Source: Candidatus Goldiibacteriota bacterium HGW-Goldbacteria-1 (lineage in GTDB: Bacteria; Oederibacteriota; PGYV01). Taken from it: 64,000 bases of DNA. The position numbers and the translations under genes were made by a program. Positions 17,752-25,919 of this stretch are shown one piece after another (position 1 is the stretch's first letter; every line of letters begins with the position of its first letter). The DNA lies in the NCBI GenBank assembly GCA_002839855.1, contig PGYV01000005.1, positions 243,800 to 307,799 on the forward strand, given 5' to 3'. The notes beneath the pieces are model-generated. The model did no database searches, had not been told where the DNA came from, and saw only the letters and a program-made list of their open reading frames with translations.

Positions 17752-18891
17752 TTAACCTTCCAGGTTAATCGCGTTAAACTTTTTCTGGCTGTCAAGTCCG
17801 CCCTTAATGAAATTCCACTTGGACATATACTGAATGGTCATCCATGTAAGAAGTTTTGCCCTTGGTTTAATCTTAAACGCGGGGATGAAAAACTTTCCAA
17901 CAAAGAAAAGCGACAAACCAAAAAGCACCGCAAGCGGGGTAAAGTTAGCAATAATACCCCCTACAAACGCGGAAACAATTAAAGTGATAAGGAAAGACAG
18001 CGACAACAGGTGCATTAAAAGCCAGTCGCCGATGTAGATAATACCCGGTATCGGGAAAGGTATCGGAATCGAAATGCCGCCAAAATAATCAATGTAAATT
18101 TCAAGCACTTTCTTGGAATGCTCCCTGATTAACAGCGGGTGTCCGTAGCCGTAGCCGTAAAGCTGTTTGTAAAACTGCTGCGGTGTGGCCCTGTGCATGT
18201 GGTCAACAATAGCGGACGGCTGAAAGAAAAGCTTAAAGCCGGCTTTTGATACGCGCAGGTTAAAGTCCACGTCTTCACCGGTAGGTTCGTGCCAGAACGC
18301 GTTGCCGATAGCCATAGCCGCTTTTTTGGAAACAGCCGCGTTGGCGGTTGCAAAAAACGGGCTTGTCTGCGAACCGTTAACTTCATGAGGAAGGTCTTTT
18401 TTAACCGGAGGATAATATCCGCCGTTCTTCATGCCAACACGATTACCTATTGAAAGAAAACCAACCTGCTCGCAGTAATTTTCAGTATCATTTTCAGCGT
18501 CTGTCCTAAGCGTATAAACTTCTCCGCCGACCATTCCAATGGTCTCATCTTTCAGGAAAGGTTCCACCATTTTTTCTATCCAGTCCTTATGCGGCGCGCA
18601 GTCCCCGTCCGTAAAAAGGATATATTCGCCCTTAGCCACCGCTAACGCGGCGTTTCTGGCATGTCCCGGTGATTTTGAATCGGGAACAAGTTCAAGCCTG
18701 ATAAATGGATATTTTTCCTGCCATTTCTTGATGATTTCCACCGTCTTGTCCGTGGAACCACCGTCAGCAAATACAATTTCCATGCTTTCCCTTGGATAAT
18801 CGACGTTTAAAAGGTACTGAATTGTTGTGTCGATTGTCCTCTCCGCGTTTCTTACCGGGGAGATAATCGTTACAAGCGGTTTCTCTGCCAT
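17752..18891 (-). CDS. Family 2 glycosyltransferase, membrane-anchored
   Basis: A 379-aa GT-A glycosyltransferase. The nucleotide-sugar binding N-terminus is VTIISPVRNAERTI, with FADGGSTDKT, a DXD-like metal motif in FTDGDCAPH, and an acceptor-side motif around HEPTGEDVDFNLRV. Two or three C-terminal membrane helices (about residues 270-350) anchor it in the inner membrane, as in GT2 enzymes that extend polysaccharides or glycolipids. The donor and acceptor are unknown. It has its own promoter (18969-18996) and terminator, so it is a single-gene unit. The octamer repeat array begins 20 bp upstream of its -35 box. Confidence 0.92.
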   Translation of the reverse strand: MAEKPLVTIISPVRNAERTIDTTIQYLLNVDYPRESMEIVFADGGSTDKTVEIIKKWQEKYPFIRLELVPDSKSPGHARNAALAVAKGEYILFTDGDCAPHKDWIEKMVEPFLKDETIGMVGGEVYTLRTDAENDTENYCEQVGFLSIGNRVGMKNGGYYPPVKKDLPHEVNGSQTSPFFATANAAVSKKAAMAIGNAFWHEPTGEDVDFNLRVSKAGFKLFFQPSAIVDHMHRATPQQFYKQLYGYGYGHPLLIREHSKKVLEIYIDYFGGISIPIPFPIPGIIYIGDWLLMHLLSLSFLITLIVSAFVGGIIANFTPLAVLFGLSLFFVGKFFIPAFKIKPRAKLLTWMTIQYMSKWNFIKGGLDSQKKFNAINLEG

Positions 18892-18968
18892 TTACTTTCC
18901 TCCTGCAGTTCTTTATATAAGAATTTAGCGGGCGCCGTATTCCATCCCGCTTGTTAAGTCAGAAAGGG

Positions 18969-18996
18969 ATTATATCAGATATTGTCAAGTTTTCAA
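18969..18996 (-). promoter_or_regulatory. sigma70 promoter of the glycosyltransferase gene
   Basis: On the minus strand: -35 TTGAAA (18996-18991), a 16-nt spacer, -10 TATAAT (18974-18969). The leader to the ATG at 18891 is about 70 nt and contains a small GC-rich hairpin (AGCGGG with CCCGCT, about 18926-18950). A second TTGACA inside the spacer is misplaced for this -10. Confidence 0.75.
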
Positions 18997-19016
18997 GGGG
19001 AAAATCGTTAAAGGCA

Positions 19017-19184
19017 GAAGTTTGGAGGCTTGGAAGTTTGGAGGCTTGGAAGTTTGGAGGCTTGGAGGCTTGGAGGCTTGGAAGCTTGGAGGCTTGGAGG
19101 CTTGGAAGGTCGGAAGGTCGGAAGGTCGGAAGGTCGGAAGGTCGGAAGGTCGGAAGGTCGGAAGGTCGGAAGGTCGGAAGGTCG
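19017..19184. repeat. Octamer tandem array in two homogenised blocks
   Basis: Twenty-one consecutive 8-bp units without interruption. Units 1-11 (19017-19104) are GARGYTTG variants (GAGGCTTG, GAAGTTTG, GAAGCTTG). Units 12-21 (19105-19184) are all exactly GAAGGTCG. Degenerate octamers continue to about 19225. Because 8 is not a multiple of 3 and no unit makes a stop, several frames on both strands stay open; none looks like a gene. The array lies 20 bp upstream of the glycosyltransferase -35 box. Confidence 0.95.
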
Positions 19185-19251
19185 GAACACGAGGGACAGA
19201 GGGTCGGATGCACGGAGGGACGGAAGTAAGAACAAGTACAACTTCAAGTGC

Positions 19252-19323
19252 CGCACCCTGAAGGGTGCGCCTACCAATACATTTTATTTTTTACGCACTG
19301 GTAGCCGCGCCTTTTAAGGCGCG
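19252..19323. repeat. REP-like inverted pair
   Basis: Two palindromes of identical design face each other: 19252-19269 (8-bp stem CGCACCCT/AGGGTGCG, 2-nt loop) followed by CCTACC, and 19306-19323 (8-bp stem CGCGCCTT/AAGGCGCG, 2-nt loop) preceded by GGTAGC. The spacer is AT-rich. Each has the same stem length, loop length and CTACC tail, and the stems differ by compensated changes. This is the arrangement of bacterial REP doublets. Confidence 0.8.
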
Positions 19324-19402
19324 TTGCTTAAATCCAAGACTTAACTGCCGCAGGACAATGCCCTATTCTACCGGGTCCAAACCTAGCTGCCTAGCTGCGT
19401 TT

Positions 19403-19840
19403 TTACGTCGGGAACTTGTATCTGCCAAGTATATTAAGTTTTTCAAGGGCGGATTCATTCATACTGATGCGAATTAAGGGGGTTTTTGAAAAGCTTATAT
19501 AATGTGACTTACCGGCAATATGCGACTGCCTTTCCTCTATTTTTATATCGCTCCACGGAACAAACAGCGGCGGATGGCCAAATCTGAAAAATAAAAGGAC
19601 AGATAAATGCATCCCCAGGTCATCCACGCGGATATAAACACTTTTTTTATAACTTGACCTGTTCAGATACAAACTTGTTAAAAACCCTTTAGCCCGTGTT
19701 AACATCATTCCTTCAGGCCTTCTATAATATTTCGCAATCGTTCCCCACCCGCTAACTAAAGATATCAGGTAGCTGAGAACTATCCAAAAAACTATAAAGG
19801 AAGCAAAAACATATTCCGTCGGAATCCCGCACGCACGCAT
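19403..19840 (-). CDS. Hypothetical membrane protein
   Basis: The start is placed at ATG 19840 (GGAGGG 9 nt upstream) rather than at 19876, giving 145 aa. One long N-terminal membrane segment lies at about residues 9-32 (FASFIVFWIVLSYLISLVSG). A soluble C-terminal half with strands such as VYIRVDDLGMHLSVLL and FVPWSDIKIEERQ resembles small bacterial PH-like domains. I do not recognise the family. It is isolated between the REP pair and a small ORF, and no promoter is obvious. Function unknown. Confidence 0.6.
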   Translation of the reverse strand: MRACGIPTEYVFASFIVFWIVLSYLISLVSGWGTIAKYYRRPEGMMLTRAKGFLTSLYLNRSSYKKSVYIRVDDLGMHLSVLLFFRFGHPPLFVPWSDIKIEERQSHIAGKSHYISFSKTPLIRISMNESALEKLNILGRYKFPT

Positions 19841-19957
19841 ATTAAACAACCCTCCGAATTTAAAATAGAAACACAACCATCCCTTCCTGTTAACTGTTAC
19901 TTTACAGTTTATCCCGGTTAATTAGAATCGATACATCAGATACTTACTTTCAAGGAT

Positions 19958-20125
19958 TTATACTTTTTTACTTTCTACCTTCAACGTCCGGCACTGTTTA
20001 CCCTTTTCTTCGTCATAACCTTTACGCGCTTTAGCGCTCTTTTCCATCAGCGTGTCAAAGTATTTGCCGGGATTTGTCCCGTAAACTTTTATTTTTCCGG
20101 TTTTGCCCACATATATTTTTTTCAT
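19958..20125 (-). CDS. Small basic hypothetical protein
   Basis: The start is at ATG 20125, preceded by a near-perfect AGGAGG 6 nt upstream; a longer reading to 20194 lacks such a site. The product is 55 aa, Lys-rich, beginning MKKIYVGKTGKIKVYG and containing DTLMEKSAKARKGYDEEKG. There is no signal peptide or membrane segment. The strong ribosome site is the main evidence. I do not recognise it; the composition would fit a nucleic-acid-binding or ribosome-associated small protein, but that is a guess. Confidence 0.5.
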   Translation of the reverse strand: MKKIYVGKTGKIKVYGTNPGKYFDTLMEKSAKARKGYDEEKGKQCRTLKVESKKV

Positions 20126-20235
20126 AATTGTTCCTCCTGTTAAAGTAATCGTGTCGGACCTTAAAAACAGAAAGTCAAACCATATCCGCTGCATATTGCT
20201 TCAATTGCCTGCCGGATATATCCGCCGGCAACTTT

Positions 20236-21453
20236 CTATCCCAGAAAACGTTCTGCCGAAGCACAAAAAAAGTCCTTGCCTTCATTTCTTAAAACACCCG
20301 GTTTTTTTATTAACTGCACAAACGGCACATTCCCAAGCGCCTCCGAAACTCTTCTATGATGCGGTTCAACCGGAGATAGCGACAACTTGCATTCAACCAA
20401 AAAAAATGGTTTTAAGTTTTTGGTAACAAGAAAATCCGTTTCCTTTCCGTCCCTCTGCCTTATGAAATGAAGGTCATATTTGTCGGCTCCACTGTCATTC
20501 CATAGGTCCAGTCTTGCTTTCAGTTCCACAGCTGCAAAATTCTCAAATCTTATGCCTTCATTCTTAACCGATGCAAAATTGTAAAAATAGAACTTTCTTT
20601 CTTTTTTAACAAGACGGTTCATATTGCCCGTGTACGGGGCCAAGCTGAACAAGGCGTAATTCGCGGTAAGTTCCTTTATATATCCGGAAACAGTACTGAA
20701 GTTCAACTCAAGATCCTCTTTAAGTGAATTCACAGAAAGCGGCGAGCCTATTCTGCCCGGAAGAAGAAAAATAAGTTCAGAAACTTTTTCAAGATCCCTG
20801 ATACGCGTAAGATCCCTCATGTCCTGTTTTATTATCCGTTCAAAGTAATAATCATGCCATTTTCTTGAAAATACATCTTCGCCTTTTAAAAGCGGTTCCG
20901 GAAAACCTGTATGTTTCATTATAGAATTTACCGCATCAAGGGAAGGCTTTGACCCGGACAACATTTTTTCCACAGTTTCAGCCGCTGTTTTTTCCGGTAA
21001 TACAGTTTCGGCCTTTTTACCCGCAAGTTCCGCGGCAATCATGGGATTAAGAGAAAACACAAAATACCTTCCGGCAAGACTGTCTCCGCTTTTTCTGAAA
21101 GTATCAAGTTTTGCGCTGCCCGTAACCACAAAGTTAAGGCGTTTTTCATATCTGTCAAACATGCCTTTTAATATATTCTTCCACTTTGGCATTTTATGAA
21201 TTTCATCCATGCACACCCAGGATTTCACCCTGCCTGCGGCATGTTCGGCAAGAAAATTCGGATCTATCTTATATTTGTCACGCGTCTTTTTTTCATCCCA
21301 ATTATAATAGTAATTATCATATTCCTTCGGTAATACACGCATTGCGATTGTTGTTTTACCGCATTGCCTTGGGCCTATTATAAAACGCATTTGCCTTCCA
21401 AAATCAGAAGAAAAAGCGAATTTACTTAAAAACCGGTCTTTAAACTCATCCAT
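20236..21453 (-). CDS. AAA+ ATPase with DUF4143 domain
   Basis: The start is at ATG 21453, preceded by AGGAGG, rather than at 21471. A 405-aa protein with an AAA_14 ATPase module (Walker A GPRQCGKTT near residues 27-35, Walker B SWVCMDEIHKMP, sensor FVVTGSAKLDTF, then SLAGRYFVFSLNP) and a C-terminal DUF4143 region, a nuclease-like fold, with LHFIRQRDGKETDFLVTKN and FLVECKLSL. The acidic and Lys residues in ETDFLV...ECKLS fit a PD-(D/E)XK core. These ATPases are common, mobile and poorly understood. A mirrored pair of 32-bp palindromic units overlaps its promoter, so autoregulation is plausible. Confidence 0.88.
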   Translation of the reverse strand: MDEFKDRFLSKFAFSSDFGRQMRFIIGPRQCGKTTIAMRVLPKEYDNYYYNWDEKKTRDKYKIDPNFLAEHAAGRVKSWVCMDEIHKMPKWKNILKGMFDRYEKRLNFVVTGSAKLDTFRKSGDSLAGRYFVFSLNPMIAAELAGKKAETVLPEKTAAETVEKMLSGSKPSLDAVNSIMKHTGFPEPLLKGEDVFSRKWHDYYFERIIKQDMRDLTRIRDLEKVSELIFLLPGRIGSPLSVNSLKEDLELNFSTVSGYIKELTANYALFSLAPYTGNMNRLVKKERKFYFYNFASVKNEGIRFENFAAVELKARLDLWNDSGADKYDLHFIRQRDGKETDFLVTKNLKPFFLVECKLSLSPVEPHHRRVSEALGNVPFVQLIKKPGVLRNEGKDFFCASAERFLG

Positions 21454-21472
21454 ATTATTACCTCCTGTCATA

Positions 21473-21536
21473 TGACATTTTTACGTATACCCGTAAATTT
21501 GTCAAGACATTTTTACGGGTATACGTAAATTTGTCA
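21473..21536 (-). promoter_or_regulatory. Mirrored palindromic operator pair over the DUF4143 gene promoter
   Basis: Two abutting 32-bp units, 21473-21504 and 21505-21536, each run RGACATTTTTACG...CGTAAATTTGTCA. The 18-bp core of the first (TTTACGTATACCCGTAAA) is the exact reverse complement of the core of the second. On the minus strand the junction forms a -35 TTGACA (21505-21500), with a weak -10 TAAAAA (21483-21478) inside the proximal unit, and the ATG follows at 21453. A protein bound here would cover the promoter. Confidence 0.8.
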
Positions 21537-21567
21537 CAGGAGCAAGTCCGCTTAAAAATACAAACAA

Positions 21568-21591
21568 CGCGGCTTAAAAGCCGCGGCTACC
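21568..21591. repeat. Solo REP-like palindrome
   Basis: The 8-bp stem CGCGGCTT/AAGCCGCG with a 2-nt loop (21568-21585) is followed by GCTACC. It has the same architecture and tail as both members of the pair at 19252-19323, with compensated stem changes. It lies between two genes on the same strand. Confidence 0.75.
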
Positions 21592-21638
21592 GGAGCAAAA
21601 CAAATTAAACCAAACGACGGGCTGACAAAAAAACTCCT

Positions 21639-24611
21639 TTAAAACAGCACATCCGCCTTGCTGTACGGGCAGATGTTGAAAAACGCGCAGTAGCGGCAGG
21701 TAAAAGCCGCGGGGGTGGCTTCAAATTCCTCATTTAATATATGCCCCGCCACTTCATGTATTTTTTCCTCGTATTCCCTTATGGTTTTTTCTTTAAACGC
21801 CTTTGTCACAAGCATGGAACTTTTAAAGAAGTAAAGCCCGGCTTCATCCGGCAGCACGCCGAACATCTTTTCATACGCCAGGCAGTATAATTTCAGCTGC
21901 CTTTGAATATCCTGGCTTTTTATCTTTGATTCCGCTTTTTCTTCATCGCGGACATCGGACGTCTTATAATCCACAATAATTATTTTCCCGTCAATTTCGT
22001 CTATCCTGTCCCATCTTCCCCTTACGCTTAACTTATCATTTAGTTTAAATTCAAAATCCTTTTCAATATATTTGGGTATTATATTATTCGCGCTTTCTTT
22101 TATATAGAAACGCTCTATTGCCTCTATCGCGGCTTCGTAATTTTTCTGCGCTTCCTGCTGCGTTAAGAAACCCGCCGGTTTCCACATGGCCTCAAATATT
22201 CCTTTTAACCCTTCAAGCGTGACCTCCCTGCCGTCCCTGCGCGCCATAAAGAATTCCGCGGACACCGCGTGCATGGCGGAACCTATCATTACATTCGGCC
22301 TGCTTCTAATCGGCATCTTAAAAACATGCACCAGTTTGTATTTAAACGGGCATGTTAAATAATCATCTATCTGGTAATTGGAAAGTTTTAATACATCCGG
22401 GCTGACCCGCCTTTTCGCCTTCTCCAATACCGACTGCTTTTTCTCAAAATATTCAAATTTCTTATTCTTGTCGGGGGTTATGGCAAAATCATCCGGAATA
22501 TCAAAGCCAATCTCCTTTAAAAATATGCTTATCTTTTTGCCGGGCCTGCCTTCATACTGCCTTGCCGCCGTCAGATACAGCGCGTCTTTCGCCCTTGTCA
22601 CTGCAACATAAAACAACCTGCGCTCCTCTTCATGAAAATACGTGTCTTCATCCACAATATCGTGCATTATTCCTTCCGGAAACGGCAGCGCGTAATCCGC
22701 CCTTTTTCTTCCGGGAAATTTTTCCTGAATAAGCGCAGCCACAAAGACCACCTTGAATTCCAACCCTTTTGCCCTGTGAATGGACATTACCTGCACGGCA
22801 TCTTCCTTAACTTCTGATATCATTTCTTCCTTGGGATTCTCCCCGGACTTTATGCTAAGGTCAATGTAATTTACAAAATTGTGCACCGTATCATATTTTT
22901 CATTTACAGAAAATCTCTTCATCACTTCAAAAAAACCCGATATATTTGCCACAACAACGTCGGAATCCGGCGTATTTTCCTTAAAAAGAGTGTCAAGAAT
23001 ACGTTTCTGCTTTAAGAATTCAAGTACTATCTCCCCGGGCGATGTCTTCTCTGCCACCCTTAAAAGATAGTGGTCAATATCCTTTATAAATATCTTTATT
23101 TTTACCAGTTCCTTTTCAGGGATGTTTAATTCCGGATATTTGTCAGTCTCCCTTATCACGTCAATAACAGCGGCATTGTGTTCTTTGGCAAGGTTCCCAA
23201 GTTTGGACATAACAAAAGGGTCCACATCATAATGTTCGGATATTATTACATCTAGCACGGGGTTAAATTCATACGGCGCGGCAAGCACCCTGCAGAAGTT
23301 TATTAAAAACTGCACTTCTTTCTTATTATACAGCCCTTCATCACCGGCAAAAGAATACGGAATGCCCTTTCTTTCAAAAGTCTTTAAGAACATCTTCGCG
23401 TCATTTTTCGCGCGCACCAGCACGGCAAAATCACTGTATTTATAAAACCCTTTTTCCACATATTTTTTTATTTCCTGCGCGGCAAAATCCGCTTCTTCGG
23501 AATAATTCTCAAACACCCTTATATTAAGACGGTCAAGTTTATGCTCCGGGGTGTATTTAGATATCAGGCGCTTGTCTATGTTGTACTTTATCTCCAGCCT
23601 GTCTGTATTGTTATTGATAAGTTTATGCGCCGCGTCAAGGATAGCCTGGCATGTCCTGTAGTTATTTTTTAATACAACCATCTCCGCGCTTCTGTAATTA
23701 TCCCTGAAGCCCATGATATTTGAAATTGCCGCCCCGCGGAAACGGTATATCATCTGGTCGTCATCACCAACAGCATTAATATTGCCGTGCTCCCCCGCCA
23801 GAATTTTTATAAATTCAAACTGGGCATAATTGGTGTCCTGAAATTCATCTATAAGAATGTATTTATATTTATCCCTGTATTTTTTCAGAACAGATTTTTT
23901 TTCCTTCAATAACAGATATGGCACAAGTATCAGGTCGCCAAAGTCCATCCTGTTTTTTTCTGTCTTTAATTCTTCATATGCTTTATAAAATCCCGCAAGT
24001 TCAAGGTGCTTTGCCGCAACTTCCCTGTCTTCATCACTTTCCGCTTTCGCGGAGAATCCTGAAGCAAACGCCTTATAATCCTGCCAGGTAATAAGATTAT
24101 CTTTCAATTTGGAGATAAAACCAATAAGCTGCCCTATATATTGTCCCGGATTGTTAAGAGGCTTGTAAATATCAAGGTCAAAACGGTCTATGTTTTCCAT
24201 TATAAGTATTATGCCGTCGGTATCCCTTAAAATTTCCCAATCCGGCGCTATACGCAGTTCCGCAAAATTTTCGTTTATTATCATCCTGCCAAAAGAATGA
24301 AAAGTGGATATCTGTGTTTCTGTCATCCCAAAAGGCACCAGTTTATCCACCCGTTCTTCCATCTCTTTGGCCGCTTTTTCAGAAAAAGTAAGCGCCACAA
24401 TCTGGGAGGACAGCGCTTTATTTTCACTGATTAACCAGGCGATCCTTTCGGTTATAACTTTTGTTTTACCGGTACCGGCGCCCGCCACAATTAAAAGAGG
24501 GCCTTCCCCAAAATGAATTGCTTTAGCCTGTTCTTCATCTGAAATAATGCCGGTTGTATCAGTAATTTCAGGCTCTATTTTAACCTCTTCTGTCTTTTTC
24601 CTGGCTGTCAA
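21639..24611 (-). CDS. UvrD/Rep-type helicase with C-terminal Cas4/AddB-like nuclease domain
   Basis: A 990-aa SF1A helicase: Walker A AGAGTGKT (43-50), Walker B region ILIDEFQDTNYAQFEF, GDDDQMIYRFRGA, and motifs V/VI in VMSIHRAKGLEFKVVFV and RRLFYVAVTRAKD. The last 250 residues are a PD-(D/E)XK nuclease (GRWDRIDEIDGKIIIVDYKT). A cysteine after YLTCPFKYKL plus CRYCAFFNIC near the C-terminus fit the Fe-S staple of AddB/Cas4-like enzymes. A single chain thus joins unwinding and nuclease activities, consistent with double-strand break processing or repair. The start is TTG at 24611, supported by GGGAGAGG 6 nt upstream. Confidence 0.92.
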   Translation of the reverse strand: MTARKKTEEVKIEPEITDTTGIISDEEQAKAIHFGEGPLLIVAGAGTGKTKVITERIAWLISENKALSSQIVALTFSEKAAKEMEERVDKLVPFGMTETQISTFHSFGRMIINENFAELRIAPDWEILRDTDGIILIMENIDRFDLDIYKPLNNPGQYIGQLIGFISKLKDNLITWQDYKAFASGFSAKAESDEDREVAAKHLELAGFYKAYEELKTEKNRMDFGDLILVPYLLLKEKKSVLKKYRDKYKYILIDEFQDTNYAQFEFIKILAGEHGNINAVGDDDQMIYRFRGAAISNIMGFRDNYRSAEMVVLKNNYRTCQAILDAAHKLINNNTDRLEIKYNIDKRLISKYTPEHKLDRLNIRVFENYSEEADFAAQEIKKYVEKGFYKYSDFAVLVRAKNDAKMFLKTFERKGIPYSFAGDEGLYNKKEVQFLINFCRVLAAPYEFNPVLDVIISEHYDVDPFVMSKLGNLAKEHNAAVIDVIRETDKYPELNIPEKELVKIKIFIKDIDHYLLRVAEKTSPGEIVLEFLKQKRILDTLFKENTPDSDVVVANISGFFEVMKRFSVNEKYDTVHNFVNYIDLSIKSGENPKEEMISEVKEDAVQVMSIHRAKGLEFKVVFVAALIQEKFPGRKRADYALPFPEGIMHDIVDEDTYFHEEERRLFYVAVTRAKDALYLTAARQYEGRPGKKISIFLKEIGFDIPDDFAITPDKNKKFEYFEKKQSVLEKAKRRVSPDVLKLSNYQIDDYLTCPFKYKLVHVFKMPIRSRPNVMIGSAMHAVSAEFFMARRDGREVTLEGLKGIFEAMWKPAGFLTQQEAQKNYEAAIEAIERFYIKESANNIIPKYIEKDFEFKLNDKLSVRGRWDRIDEIDGKIIIVDYKTSDVRDEEKAESKIKSQDIQRQLKLYCLAYEKMFGVLPDEAGLYFFKSSMLVTKAFKEKTIREYEEKIHEVAGHILNEEFEATPAAFTCRYCAFFNICPYSKADVLF

Positions 24612-24665
24612 TTTATTCCTCTCCCGCTGTATTTGTTTAAAATTCCCTTGCAGATAAACCAGTAT

Positions 24666-24693
24666 ATAATACTATTGAATTTATATAAAGCAA
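24666..24693 (-). promoter_or_regulatory. Probable promoter of the helicase-nuclease gene
   Basis: On the minus strand: -35 TTGCTT (24693-24688), a 16-nt spacer, -10 TATTAT (24671-24666), 55 nt before the TTG start. An overlapping TATACT gives an alternative -10. Confidence 0.5.
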
Positions 24694-24769
24694 TTGTTAT
24701 GCCGTAAAATCCGAGTGTAAATAAAGGTTTAAATGATTTAAACTTTGAAAGCGTCAGTTAATGACACCA

Positions 24770-25810
24770 TTACTTGTCAAATGTAAAATTATCCTTTTCA
24801 AACAATTCCACACAGGCATCCACGGCATCGCTGTAATACAGTTTTCCTCTGTTGGTTTTTATCTCATTCAAAGCAGCTTCAGCGCCAAGTGCCGCCCTGT
24901 ATGGCCTTATCGAAGCCATTGCTTCCATTACATCTGCCACGCTTATTATCTTTGCTTCTATCATTATTTCATCCTGCTGCAGCCCAAGCGGATAACCGCT
25001 GCCATCCATTCTTTCGTGGTGCTGAAACACTATTTTATCAACAGGAAAAGGAAAATTGATGTTCTTTAAAATGTCATACCCAACCTGCGGATGTGTTTTT
25101 ATAATACTGAATTCTATTGTGGACAGTTTCCCGGGCTTGGATAAAATCTCCGCAGGGACATAAATCTTGCCTATATCATGAATGATGCCGCCGATAAAAA
25201 TAGCATTTATGGTTTCTTTGGGAAGGTTTAGTTTTATGGCTATTGCTTTTGCAAGCTGTGCGACCCTGCGCTGATGCCCTGCCGTGTAGGGGTCACGGGT
25301 CTCCACTATCTTTTCCATTGCCAGAATTATTCCGTCTGATATTGTCTTTAATTTTTCATAGCTTTCTTCAAGTTCAAGCCGCCCCTGTCTGCGGTCCAGA
25401 ATAAACCTGTTTCTTTCAATGGCGTAAAAAATTGACCTTACAAGAACGCCTGCCTCTGTTTCGCCTTTAACAAGATAGTCCTGCGCCCCTTCTTTGACCG
25501 CCTGTAAAGAAAACTCCTTATCTTCCAAACCGGTTAAGATAACAATGGCTATATCAGGAAATCTCTGCCTGAATTTGATAAGAGTATCCAAACCATTGCT
25601 GTCAGGCAGGTTCAAATCAAGAAGCACCACGTCAAATTCTTCGTTTCCCGCGATTTCCAGCGCTTCATTAAGATAATTGGCATTTTTTACATTGAACACA
25701 TTCCCGGCTTCATCCCGCAGGGATATCTGAAGGTATTTGGCAAGGCTCTTTTCATCTTCAACAAGAAGAAGTTTTATATCCTGGCTGCCGTTAAAAGAAA
25801 ATTTTGACAT
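24770..25810 (-). CDS. Response regulator with HD-GYP domain
   Basis: A 346-aa two-domain protein. The N-terminal receiver has the acidic pair VEDE (Glu18/Asp19) and phospho-acceptor Asp65 in VVLLDLNLPDSNG. The C-terminal HD-GYP domain has HQRRVAQLAKAIA, the metal-binding GGIIHDIGKIYVP, then HPQVGYDIL and QHHERMDGSGYP. HD-GYP enzymes hydrolyse cyclic di-GMP to pGpG/GMP, so phosphorylation probably tunes this second messenger. No sensor kinase gene is adjacent. The signature is GSGYP, the usual form. Its promoter (25838-25866) abuts the preceding terminator. A link to the Tad pilus locus is attractive but unproven. Confidence 0.93.
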   Translation of the reverse strand: MSKFSFNGSQDIKLLLVEDEKSLAKYLQISLRDEAGNVFNVKNANYLNEALEIAGNEEFDVVLLDLNLPDSNGLDTLIKFRQRFPDIAIVILTGLEDKEFSLQAVKEGAQDYLVKGETEAGVLVRSIFYAIERNRFILDRRQGRLELEESYEKLKTISDGIILAMEKIVETRDPYTAGHQRRVAQLAKAIAIKLNLPKETINAIFIGGIIHDIGKIYVPAEILSKPGKLSTIEFSIIKTHPQVGYDILKNINFPFPVDKIVFQHHERMDGSGYPLGLQQDEIMIEAKIISVADVMEAMASIRPYRAALGAEAALNEIKTNRGKLYYSDAVDACVELFEKDNFTFDK

Positions 25811-25837
25811 TTGCTCTCCCTTTTCTTACCCGTGCAC

Positions 25838-25866
25838 AGTATAAACTTTTATTCCTATTTTGTCAA
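25838..25866 (-). promoter_or_regulatory. sigma70 promoter of the HD-GYP regulator gene
   Basis: On the minus strand: perfect -35 TTGACA (25866-25861), a 17-nt spacer, -10 TATACT (25843-25838). The first two T residues of the -35 are the end of the T-run of the upstream terminator. Confidence 0.9.
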
Positions 25867-25903
25867 AAAAAAAGCCCGGTAACGCTTATATGCGCCCGGG
25901 CTA
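25865..25903 (-). terminator. Terminator of the small HTH gene, fused to the next promoter
   Basis: The 7-bp stem AGCCCGG/CCGGGCT (25896-25902 with 25873-25879), with an internal GCGCATATAAGCG sub-stem, is followed on the minus strand by a 9-T run that merges directly into the -35 box of the HD-GYP gene. Confidence 0.85.
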
Positions 25904-25919
25904 TATACATTATTACCTG

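Noticed and set aside
17655..17795. A 47-residue N-terminal extension of the DUF6544-like protein
   Set aside because: It reads through the glycosyltransferase terminator and lacks a ribosome site; the ATG at 17654 follows GGAGG and begins a proper signal peptide.
18926..18950. Terminator-like hairpin in the glycosyltransferase leader
   Set aside because: The stem is short and no T-run follows on the transcribed strand.
19017..19184. Tandem octamers as a CRISPR array
   Set aside because: Units are contiguous 8-mers with no spacers of unique sequence, and no cas genes are present. The Cas4-like domain at 21639-24611 is fused to a UvrD helicase and is not CRISPR-linked.
18951..19317. Several overlapping open frames on both strands made of Gly/Glu/Arg/Trp or Pro/Ser/Leu repeats
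   Set aside because: They arise because an 8-bp tandem repeat without stop triplets stays open in several frames on both strands; no ribosome site, no signal or fold.
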